Positions 41,941 to 49,554 of a stretch of DNA of 62,093 nucleotides are shown piece by piece; positions within the stretch are counted from its first letter, which is position 1, and every line of letters begins with the position of its first letter. The stretch is from Chloroflexota bacterium (GTDB lineage Bacteria > Chloroflexota > Dormibacteria > CF-121). The stretch spans positions 1 to 62,093 of the forward strand of contig VBHC01000112.1 of NCBI GenBank assembly GCA_005889535.1, given 5' to 3'. Position numbers and translations under genes: made by a program. Under the pieces are notes generated by a model. The model saw nothing but the letters and a program-made list of their open reading frames with translations, made no database searches and was not told the origin of the DNA.

Positions 41941-43674
41941 ATGAGCGAAGACCTCGAAACCCTGCGCCACTCGACGGCGCACGTGATGGCCGCGGCAGTG
42001 CTCGATCTCTTTCCGGGGACCGTAATCGGCATCGGCCCGGCGACGGATGAGGGCTTCTACTACGACTTTGGCTTCAAAGAGCGGCTGCTGCCGGAGCAGC
42101 TGCCGAAGATCGAGGCCCGGATGCGGGAGATCATCAAGGCGGCACCGCCGTTCACTCGGGAGGAGCTGCCACCGGCCGAGGCGGTCGCGCTATTCGAGCG
42201 GCTGCATCAGCCCCTCAAAGTGGAGTTGATCGGCGACAAGGTCACCGACGCCATGGCACGGGTATATCGGACCGGTAATTTTACCGACCTCTGTCTTGGC
42301 CCACACGTCGCGAACGCTGGGCAACTGGGTGCATTCCGCCTGCTCACCATCGCCGGCGCCTACTGGAAGGGGAGCGAGAAGAACCAGCAGCTGACGCGAA
42401 TCTACGGCACCGCGTTTCCCACCGAAGATGAGCTCGACAGCCACCTGAAGATGCTGGAGGACGCTGCCAAGCGCGACCACCGAAAGCTCGGCAAGGAGCT
42501 CGACCTCTATTTGATCGACGAGATGGTTGGCCGCGGCTTGCCATTACTGACGCCCAAGGGCGCCGCAATCCGGCGCCAGATGGAGGAGTTCATCCTTCGC
42601 CTCGAGCGCCGTCAGGGTTACGAGCACGTCAAGACACCGGACATCGCCAGGCTGGAGATCTATAAGACCAGCGGCCATTACGAGCGCTATCGCGATTCGA
42701 TGTACGCCCCCTCGGAAATGGAGGAGGAGCAGTGGCAGTTGCGGCCCATGAATTGTCCGCACCACATACGTGTCTTCCAGCGTAAGGCGTACAGCTTCCG
42801 TGAGCTTCCGGTGCGGATTGCCGAGCTGGGCACGGTATACCGCTACGAAAAGTCGGGAGAGGTTTCCGGCCTGATCCGGGTACGGGCCTTCACCATCAAC
42901 GACGCTCACATCTTCTGCCGGCCCGACCAGCTGAACGACGAATTCGAGCGAGTGATCGAGCTGATCCTGCAGGTATACAAGGCCTTCGGCATCACCGACT
43001 TCTATTTCCGGCTGTCCCTCCGGGACGACTCCAGTACTAAGTGGATGGGCGACCCCGCCGTGTGGCAGCGCGCCCAGGACGCCGCGCGCGAGGCGCTGCG
43101 CGCTTCAGGTCATCCCTTCGTCGAGGCGCCGGGCGAAGCGGCCTTCTACGGACCGAAGCTCGATGTCCAGATCAAGGATGCGATTGGCCGCGAGTTCAGC
43201 CTTTCGACCAACCAGATCGACTTCCTGATGCCAGAACGCTTTGCACTGGAGTACGTCACGTCCACCCAGGCGATGGAGCGGCCGGTGATGATTCACCGCG
43301 CTCCGATCGGGTCGATGGAGCGTTTCATGGCGTACCTGATCGAGCGCTATGCCGGCGCGTTTCCCGTTTGGCTGGCACCTGTCCAGCTGGTCTTCATTCC
43401 GATTGCCGACCGGCATCTTGAGGCGGTCAGCAAGCTGGCCGATCGGTTCCGCCAGCGCGACCTGCGGGTCGAGGTTGACGGTCGGGGTGAGCGCATGCAG
43501 GCGAAGATCCGCGACGCGCAGCTCCAGAAGGTCCCGTACATGGCAGTGGTCGGCGACAAAGAGCTTGAGGCGGGAACCCTGAACATACGCCGGCGGGAAG
43601 GTGGCGATCAGGTGGCGCTTGGTGTGGAGGATTTTCTCCGCCAGCTCGAAGACGAGTCGCGGTTACCGCTCTAA
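41941..43674 (+). CDS. thrS: Threonyl-tRNA synthetase without TGS domain
   Basis: Class II synthetase of 577 residues. It starts directly at the editing domain (TLRHSTAHVMAAAV, CLGPHV), so the N-terminal TGS domain of about 60 residues found in the 640-residue form is absent. The catalytic core has MNCPHHIRVF, RYEKSGEVSGLIRVRAFTIN and the zinc ligands Cys, His, His in their usual places; the anticodon-binding domain follows. Promoter and ribosome-binding site immediately before the ATG make a longer N-terminus unlikely. Confidence 0.96.
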   Translation: MSEDLETLRHSTAHVMAAAVLDLFPGTVIGIGPATDEGFYYDFGFKERLLPEQLPKIEARMREIIKAAPPFTREELPPAEAVALFERLHQPLKVELIGDKVTDAMARVYRTGNFTDLCLGPHVANAGQLGAFRLLTIAGAYWKGSEKNQQLTRIYGTAFPTEDELDSHLKMLEDAAKRDHRKLGKELDLYLIDEMVGRGLPLLTPKGAAIRRQMEEFILRLERRQGYEHVKTPDIARLEIYKTSGHYERYRDSMYAPSEMEEEQWQLRPMNCPHHIRVFQRKAYSFRELPVRIAELGTVYRYEKSGEVSGLIRVRAFTINDAHIFCRPDQLNDEFERVIELILQVYKAFGITDFYFRLSLRDDSSTKWMGDPAVWQRAQDAAREALRASGHPFVEAPGEAAFYGPKLDVQIKDAIGREFSLSTNQIDFLMPERFALEYVTSTQAMERPVMIHRAPIGSMERFMAYLIERYAGAFPVWLAPVQLVFIPIADRHLEAVSKLADRFRQRDLRVEVDGRGERMQAKIRDAQLQKVPYMAVVGDKELEAGTLNIRRREGGDQVALGVEDFLRQLEDESRLPL

Positions 43675-43685
43675 ATCCGACCTGT

Positions 43686-43808
43686 TATACTCCCGCGTGC
43701 CAAGAGAGGCTGTCCCAAACTCTCACCTCGAGGCCGGCGCCGAAGAGGTCAAGGGGACGCAGATAGCCTCGGGGCTATCTTTTTTTATGTTCGAAGGAGG
43801 CTTGATCC
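43686..43808 (+). promoter_or_regulatory. infC leader with terminator/antiterminator attenuator
   Basis: A -10 (TATACT, 43686-43691) precedes a leader of about 110 nt. An intrinsic terminator has arms AGATAGCC (43761-43768) and GGCTATCT (43773-43780), loop TCGG, then six more T. Its 5' arm can instead pair with GAGGCTGTC (43706-43714): the partner GATAGCCTC (43762-43770) gives 9 bp with one G-U. The two helices exclude each other. A perfect Shine-Dalgarno AAGGAGG (43794-43800) follows. The position before infC-rpmI-rplT is where L20 autoregulatory leaders occur in Firmicutes. Confidence 0.8.
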
Positions 43809-44363
43809 ACGGCATTTAGGGAACTTCGGATCAACGATCAGATCCGCGCCGCCGAAGTCCGCGTTATCGACGATCGCAACGAACAATTAGGCGTCATGAC
43901 CACCGACCGGGCCAAGGCTCTCGCGGTCGAGCGGGAAATGGACCTGGTCGAGGTCGCGCCCCAGGCGCAGCCGCCAGTGGCCCGGATCATGGATTACGGC
44001 AAATTCAAATTCGAGAGCCTGAAAAAAGACAAAGATGGGCGCCGCAAGCACAACGTCATCAAGGTCAAGGAAATGAAACTTCGTCCCAAGATCGGCGAGC
44101 ACGACTTCCAGACGAAATTTCACGCGGTCAAGTCGTTCCTCGAAGAGGGCGACAAAGTCAAGCTGACCATCATGTTCCGCGGGCGCGAGATGGTGCACCA
44201 GGACATCGGCAAGAAGCTCCTGGACCGAATGGCGCTGGAGCTGAAGACGATCAGCACCATCGAGCGAATGCCGTTGCTGGAGGGTCGCAACATGATCATG
44301 ATCCTGGCGCCGGCGGCGGCCGCCCAGGCGCCCCAGCCGCAAGCCCAGGCACGCAAGAGTTAA
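43809..44363 (+). CDS. infC: Translation initiation factor IF-3 (apparent ACG start)
   Basis: IF-3 binds the 30S subunit and rejects non-canonical start codons. The N-domain begins RELRINDQIRAAEVRVIDDR and continues LGVMTTDRAKALAVEREMDL; the C-domain has ARIMDYGKFKFESLKKDKDG, KVKEMKLRPKIGEHDFQTK and VKLTIMFRGREMVH. The first canonical in-frame start (ATG 43896) would remove about 29 conserved residues, and the frame is closed by TGA 43803-43805. Only ACG 43809 lies at the right distance (8 nt) from AAGGAGG. The protein would be about 184 residues with an Ala-rich tail. infC is known in other bacteria for rare start codons such as AUU that allow self-regulation. Confidence 0.93.
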   Translation, partial: TAFRELRINDQIRAAEVRVIDDRNEQLGVMTTDRAKALAVEREMDLVEVAPQAQPPVARIMDYGKFKFESLKKDKDGRRKHNVIKVKEMKLRPKIGEHDFQTKFHAVKSFLEEGDKVKLTIMFRGREMVHQDIGKKLLDRMALELKTISTIERMPLLEGRNMIMILAPAAAAQAPQPQAQARKS

Positions 44364-44374
44364 AGGAGCGATCG

Positions 44375-44584
44375 ATGCCTAAACTCCGTACCCATCGCGC
44401 GTCGGCCAAGCGGTTTCGGATTACAAAGACCGGCAAGATCGTGCGTCCACACGCGCAAAAGAGTCACCTGCTCGGGCACAAGAGCCCGCGCCGGAAGCGT
44501 CAGTACAGCAAGCTGCTCATCCTGACGGGGAAGGATGCCCGGCGTCTGCGGCGGGCTGCCCCTTATATGAAGGAGAAGGACTGA
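44375..44584 (+). CDS. rpmI: Ribosomal protein L35 (bL35)
   Basis: A 69-residue basic ribosomal protein: PKLRTHRASAKRFRITKTGK, then SHLLGHKSPRRKRQ. AAAGGAG lies upstream of the ATG. Second gene of the infC operon. Confidence 0.97.
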   Translation: MPKLRTHRASAKRFRITKTGKIVRPHAQKSHLLGHKSPRRKRQYSKLLILTGKDARRLRRAAPYMKEKD

Positions 44585-44585
44585 G

Positions 44586-44945
44586 ATGCCCCGCGTCAAG
44601 CGCAGTGTCCCGTCCCGCCGTCGCCACAAGAAGATCCTGAATCTGGCCAAGGGTTTCCGCATGACGCACCGAACGCTGTTCAGGCCGGCCAATGAAGCTC
44701 TGCTCCACGCGCTCGAGTACGCGTATCGCGACCGGCGGGCGCGCAAGCGCGACATGCGCAAGCTCTGGATCGCCCGGATCAACGCCGCGTCCCGCAGCCA
44801 GGGGATGCCGTACAACCAGTTCATGCACGGCCTCAAGCTGGCCGGCGTCAACATCAATCGAAAGATGCTTGCCGATCTGGCGGTTCGCGACGCCGAGTCC
44901 TTCAGCGAACTGATCGCCGTCGCCAAGGGCGGCCCCAAGTCGTAA
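44586..44945 (+). CDS. rplT: Ribosomal protein L20 (bL20)
   Basis: A 119-residue protein of the large subunit needed early in assembly: MPRVKRSVPSRRRHKKILNL, AKGFRMTHRTLFRPANEAL, then the globular end MLADLAVRDAESFSELIAVA. It starts 1 bp after rpmI. L20 is a candidate ligand for the leader upstream of infC. Confidence 0.97.
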   Translation: MPRVKRSVPSRRRHKKILNLAKGFRMTHRTLFRPANEALLHALEYAYRDRRARKRDMRKLWIARINAASRSQGMPYNQFMHGLKLAGVNINRKMLADLAVRDAESFSELIAVAKGGPKS

Positions 44946-45004
44946 ATTAGCGCAGACAGTTGAACGCCTCTAGCGCTCGGATGCGCGTGCGGGCCCGAGG
45001 TTAG

Positions 45005-46033
45005 ATGAGCGTCAACGTCGGCGACCTGGATGCGATTGGCGTCGATGCACGCCGACGGATCGGCACGGCGGCCGATGAAGCGGCGCTTAACCAACTTCGC
45101 GTCGACCTCCTGGGGAAGAAGGGCCTGTTGACGGGGGCGCTAAGGGGTCTCGGCAGTGTACCGGCCGATCAACGGGCGGCCGCCGGCGCCCGCGCCAATG
45201 CGCTCAAAGCCGAAATCGAAAACCTGCTGGCGTCGCGCGCCCGGGACCTGCAGGCCGCACGGCTCGAGACGCTTGGTGATGAGGAGTGGGCGGACATGAC
45301 GTTTGTCCCTTCTCCGGTTCGGCGGGGGCACCTTCATCCCCTGACGCTGATCCTGCGGGAGGTAAAGGCAATCTTCTCCCGGCTCGGTTACGAGGTGGCG
45401 CTGGGACCACAGGTGGAGGATGAGTTCCACAACTTCGAAGCGCTCAACATCCCGCAGGAACATCCTGCGCGCGATACCATGGACAGCTTTTACGTCGAGG
45501 CTGACCACTTGCTGCTTCGCACCCACACCTCACCGGTGCAGATCCGATATATGCAGAGCCACAAGCCGCCCATCCGGATCATCGCCCCGGGCGCCGTCTA
45601 CCGGCGCGATGCGACCGACCCCTCCCACGCTTCGCAGTTCTACCAATTCGAGGGCCTAGTCGTCGACCACGATATTCGTCTTTCGGACTTGAAGGGAACT
45701 ATCGAATACTTCGCCCGCTCATTGTTCGGTCCCGATCGGCGCATCCGCATCGTCGGCGATCACTTCCCCTTCACGGAACCGAGCATTGCAGCGGCGGTGT
45801 CCTGTGGAATTTGCGCTGGTGCGGGCTGCCGGAGCTGCAAGGGCGGCTGGCTGGAGATCCTGGGCGCCGGGATGGTTCATCCGCAGGTGCTCCGCAACGG
45901 CGGCGTCGACCCCGACCACTATGCCGGCTTCGCCTTCGGTGCCGGGCTGGACCGGTTGGCGATGCTGAAGTACAACGTCTCCGACCTCCGCCTGTTCCTC
46001 GAGAACGACGTGCGCTTTCTGAGGCAGTTCTGA
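45005..46033 (+). CDS. pheS: Phenylalanyl-tRNA synthetase alpha subunit
   Basis: Catalytic chain of the alpha2-beta2 enzyme, 342 residues. The N-terminal coiled coil (LGKKGLLTGALRGLGSVPAD), FEALNIPQEHPARDTMDSFY, motif 2 (VYRRDATDPSHASQFYQFEG), the Cys-containing segment GICAGAGCRSCKGGWLEILG and motif 3 (GAGLDRLAMLKY) are present. It lies 59 bp after rplT and 4 bp before pheT. Confidence 0.97.
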   Translation: MSVNVGDLDAIGVDARRRIGTAADEAALNQLRVDLLGKKGLLTGALRGLGSVPADQRAAAGARANALKAEIENLLASRARDLQAARLETLGDEEWADMTFVPSPVRRGHLHPLTLILREVKAIFSRLGYEVALGPQVEDEFHNFEALNIPQEHPARDTMDSFYVEADHLLLRTHTSPVQIRYMQSHKPPIRIIAPGAVYRRDATDPSHASQFYQFEGLVVDHDIRLSDLKGTIEYFARSLFGPDRRIRIVGDHFPFTEPSIAAAVSCGICAGAGCRSCKGGWLEILGAGMVHPQVLRNGGVDPDHYAGFAFGAGLDRLAMLKYNVSDLRLFLENDVRFLRQF

Positions 46034-46037
46034 GCCC

Positions 46038-48401
46038 ATGCTGATCTCACTCAACTGGCTGAAGGACTATGTCGACGTCCAGGTCGATGTGACGACGCTG
46101 GCCGAGCGGTTGACGCTGGCCGGCAACGAGGTGAATCGGATCCACGAGCAGGACGTCGATTTCGAAGGCGTGGTGGTCGCTGAGATCAAGGGGCTGCGGC
46201 CGCTACCAGGGTCAACAAAGAACCAGATCGCCTCGGTGAGCGCCGGCCCAACCGTCGCCGACGTCGTCACCGGCGCCTGGAACCTGGCGGTCGGCGACCG
46301 GGTGCCTTACGCCGTACCGGGGTCCCGGCTCAACGACCGACGGATCGAGACGAAATCATTCCTGGGCGTTCCATCCGCGGGCATGTTGTGCTCCGCCGTC
46401 GAGCTCGGCCTCGGCGAGGATGCGGCCGGAATCCTGATCCTCGATCAGGGCGCCACGCCCGGGGAGGACCTTCGCCGGTTGTATCCGCGCGACACCATCC
46501 TCGAGCTCGAGATCAAATCGAATCGTCCCGACCTCCTCTGCCATCTCGGCATTGCCAGGGAGGTTGGCGCTCTCTTCAACCTGTCCGTCAAAGAGCCGAC
46601 CTCCTCAAAGCCCCGCGTCGCCGATGCCAGGGACCTGGTACGAATCGACGCGCCCGACGGGTGCCGGAGGTTTGTCGGCCGCCTGGTCACGGGCGTCACG
46701 GTCGCCCCCTCGCCGCCGTGGATGCAGGCGCGGCTTCGGGCCGCCGGCGTGCGGCCGATCAGCAACGTGGTCGACATCACGAACTACGTGATGCTCGAAG
46801 CCGGCCAGCCGATGCACGCGTTCGATTACCTCCGCCTCAAGGATGGGCGGGTCGTCGTGCGCCGGGCGCGCGAAGGCGAGGAGATCGCATGCCTCGATGG
46901 CAAGGCGCGGCGGCTGACCTCACATGACATGGTGGTCGCCGACGCCGAACGGGCCCAGGGGGTGGCGGGCATCATCGGTGGCGCCGACAGCGCCGTCCAG
47001 AAGGGGACAACAGAGGTTTTCCTGGAGGCAGCCACCTGGGAGCCCCGATCAATCCGGCGCACGGCGCGCACGCTCGGCCTGCGCACGGAGGCATCATCCC
47101 GGTTCGAGAAGGGGTTGAGCCCCGCTCTGAGCCTGCCGGCCGTCGATCGTGCAGCTGCACTCATCGGCGAGCTTGCGGGCGGAAAACAAACCAGGTCAAC
47201 CGATGTCTACCCCGGGCCGCTCAAGCTGCCGAGCATCGAGGTCAGCGGTGACCGGATCGAGCGTGTGCTCGGAGTCAGGGTGCAGCCGGCTGAGGCAGCC
47301 GGCATTCTCGAGCGGCTCCATTTTTCGATTGAACGCTCCGACGGCATGCTTCGCGCCCGCCCGCCCGATTTTCGCCTCGACTGCACCATCCCCGAGGACC
47401 TGGTGGAGGAGATCGGGCGGGTGTACGGCTACGACCGGGTGCCCAGTACGCTGCCCGGGGAGCGAACCCCGGTGCGTGACCTGTATCAGCGCCAGGACGC
47501 GGATGAGATCGCGCGCGAGGTGTTGGCCGGCCGCGAAGTCGATGAGGCCGTGACCAACAGCCTGGTCAGTTCGACCGGGACGTCGGAGATCGGGATGCCC
47601 GCCGCACCCCGGTCCCTTGTTCGCATCGACAACCCCATGGCCGAGAACCGCGACGCGCTTCGTCGAAGCCTGCTGCCGGGACTTCTCGAGGCGCTGGCGT
47701 TGAACGCTCGACAGGACCAGCCCGGAGCTCGTCTCTTCGAGCTCGGCTGGGGTTTCTGGAAGCAGGCAACCGAGTTTGTCGATGAACCGCGCCTGCTGGC
47801 AATCGCGATCCACATCCCCTCGGGCGGCGGCGATGCGGCGTCCGCCGAGCTGCGTGCGCTGCAGGCCACTGTCGCGACGGTGCGGGACCGGTTGGCGGTG
47901 GCCTCAACGGATTTCCGTCAGGCTGAGGCTTCTGGCTTCCATCCCGGGCGCAGCGCGGAAATCCTGGACGGCGGCGAGCCGATCGGCATCGTCGGCGAGG
48001 TGCATCCCGCCACACTTGCCCGGCTCGATCTGCCGGGGCGGGCGGTGGCGGCCGAAGTGCTGTTTGATCGCCTCACCGCTGGAGGGGAGCGGACCCCCCA
48101 GGCCCGCCCGCTCCCGCGGTTTCCGGGGGTCAGGCGTGACCTTACGGTCGTGGTTCGAGGAAAGATCGCCAGTAACGATCTCGTGCAAGTAATCCGCCAG
48201 CTGGGCGGTTACACGTTGCGGGACATCTCTATGTTGAGTGAATACCAGGGGCCCCAGCTGGGGGCCGGCGCCCGCAGCCTATCATTCCGCCTGCAATACC
48301 AGGCTGACGATCGAACCCTGACCAATGAGGAAGTTTCGACGGTACAGCAACGCATCATTGACGGTCTCAAACAGCGGTTTGCCGCCGAGGTGCGCTCCTG
48401 A
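46038..48401 (+). CDS. pheT: Phenylalanyl-tRNA synthetase beta subunit
   Basis: A 787-residue subunit with the full bacterial layout: N-terminal start ISLNWLKDYVDV, the tRNA-binding OB domain (residues 40-150), the B3/4 editing domain (SNVVDITNYVMLEAGQPMHA), B5, the catalytic-like domain and the C-terminal FDX-ACB domain (RFPGVRRDLTVVVRGKIASN). Its last base is shared with the cvpA ATG (TGATG). Confidence 0.97.
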   Translation: MLISLNWLKDYVDVQVDVTTLAERLTLAGNEVNRIHEQDVDFEGVVVAEIKGLRPLPGSTKNQIASVSAGPTVADVVTGAWNLAVGDRVPYAVPGSRLNDRRIETKSFLGVPSAGMLCSAVELGLGEDAAGILILDQGATPGEDLRRLYPRDTILELEIKSNRPDLLCHLGIAREVGALFNLSVKEPTSSKPRVADARDLVRIDAPDGCRRFVGRLVTGVTVAPSPPWMQARLRAAGVRPISNVVDITNYVMLEAGQPMHAFDYLRLKDGRVVVRRAREGEEIACLDGKARRLTSHDMVVADAERAQGVAGIIGGADSAVQKGTTEVFLEAATWEPRSIRRTARTLGLRTEASSRFEKGLSPALSLPAVDRAAALIGELAGGKQTRSTDVYPGPLKLPSIEVSGDRIERVLGVRVQPAEAAGILERLHFSIERSDGMLRARPPDFRLDCTIPEDLVEEIGRVYGYDRVPSTLPGERTPVRDLYQRQDADEIAREVLAGREVDEAVTNSLVSSTGTSEIGMPAAPRSLVRIDNPMAENRDALRRSLLPGLLEALALNARQDQPGARLFELGWGFWKQATEFVDEPRLLAIAIHIPSGGGDAASAELRALQATVATVRDRLAVASTDFRQAEASGFHPGRSAEILDGGEPIGIVGEVHPATLARLDLPGRAVAAEVLFDRLTAGGERTPQARPLPRFPGVRRDLTVVVRGKIASNDLVQVIRQLGGYTLRDISMLSEYQGPQLGAGARSLSFRLQYQADDRTLTNEEVSTVQQRIIDGLKQRFAAEVRS

Positions 48402-48964
48402 TGGACTTCCTGGACCTGATCATCGTCATCATCCTGCTTGTCAATGTCGCGCTCGGGTGGGCGTTTGGCCTGGTACGGCGGATCGTGGCCTTCGCGGGAC
48501 TCTTCGCCGGGATTGGCGCGGCGACCCTGACGAGCGCGAACACCTCGGCTTACATCGGAACGACCTTTGGGATCACATCGGCGCTGTGGGCGCACGTGCT
48601 CACCTACGCAGTCATCGTGACCTTTGCCGTCGCCCTCTTCGAAGTGCTGGGCGCCGTGTACCAGCGCTATCTCGACATGCTGATCGCGCCCGCCTTCGAC
48701 CGATTGACGGGCATCCTCACCGGTGCCGTCGTGGGGGCCTTCGAGATCACCGTGATCCTGATCATCGGCGTGGGGATCGTGAAGGCCCAGCTGCCGGGCG
48801 GTTATGCCTCGCCGCCGGCGTTCATTACCGCCCAGGATTGGTTCAACAACTCGCTTCTCGCTCCCCACTTCTACGGCCTCGAACCGCTGACCCGCGTGAT
48901 CTTCTCGCTCGTGCTGCCCAGTAGCATCAGCGAATACTTCACCCAACTTCTCGGCGCGCATTAA
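48401..48964 (+). CDS. CvpA family membrane protein
   Basis: A 187-residue protein with four hydrophobic helices beginning FLDLIIVIILLVNVALGWAF, followed by the typical GLVRRIVAFAGLFAGI. The conserved region FDRLTGILTGAVVGAFEITV marks the CvpA family. E. coli CvpA is needed for colicin V production; the role in other bacteria is not settled. Confidence 0.85.
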   Translation: MDFLDLIIVIILLVNVALGWAFGLVRRIVAFAGLFAGIGAATLTSANTSAYIGTTFGITSALWAHVLTYAVIVTFAVALFEVLGAVYQRYLDMLIAPAFDRLTGILTGAVVGAFEITVILIIGVGIVKAQLPGGYASPPAFITAQDWFNNSLLAPHFYGLEPLTRVIFSLVLPSSISEYFTQLLGAH

Positions 48965-48969
48965 TTGAT

Positions 48970-49554
48970 CTGACGACGCCGAGGCTTCGACGAAGCTTCT
49001 TCGCCCGGGATCCGGTGACGCTTGCTCGTGACCTGCTCGGCCGCATCCTCTTCTACCGGACAGCAGGTGGCTTGCTGGCTGGCCGCATCGTCGAGACCGA
49101 GGCCTACACGGGGGCTGCCGACCCGGCTTCCCATGCGTTCCGGGGCCCGACGGCCCGCAACACGGTCATGTTCGGCCCGGCCGGCCATGCCTACGTTTAC
49201 TTCAGTTACGGCATGCATTACTGCCTCAACGTCACGGCTGAACGACCCGGAACTGCCGGAGCAGTGCTGCTCCGCGGCCTGGAGCCGCTGGCCGGCATCG
49301 ACCTCATGCGGGCCCAGGGCGACCATGGAGCGGCGAGCCGGCTGCTCAGCGGTCCGGGGAAGATCGGGCGCGCCTTTGGTCTCACGCTCAAGGACAACGG
49401 TCGTGATTTCACCCGCGGCCCCCTCGGAATTTCGGCAGGAACGCCAGCAGCGGCTGATCAGGTGGCCGTTTCTCGGCGGATCGGAATCTCGCGCGCGGTG
49501 GACTTTCCCTACCGCTTCGCCGTGATCGGGAGTCGGTCCGTCTCGCGTGCCTAA
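48970..49554 (+). CDS. 3-methyladenine DNA glycosylase (Mpg/AAG type)
   Basis: Base-excision repair glycosylase of the mammalian MPG fold. Signature residues include VETEAYTGAADPASHAFRGP with the catalytic Glu, then AGHAYVYFSYGMHYCLNV and RLLSGPGKIGRAFGL. The conserved N-terminus LRRSFFARDPVTLARDLLGR starts before the first canonical start (GTG 49015), which would delete RRSFFARDP. CTG 48970 is the tentative start; ATT 48964 is possible. The stop overlaps the converging PBP stop (CTAA). Confidence 0.9.
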   Translation: MTTPRLRRSFFARDPVTLARDLLGRILFYRTAGGLLAGRIVETEAYTGAADPASHAFRGPTARNTVMFGPAGHAYVYFSYGMHYCLNVTAERPGTAGAVLLRGLEPLAGIDLMRAQGDHGAASRLLSGPGKIGRAFGLTLKDNGRDFTRGPLGISAGTPAAADQVAVSRRIGISRAVDFPYRFAVIGSRSVSRA

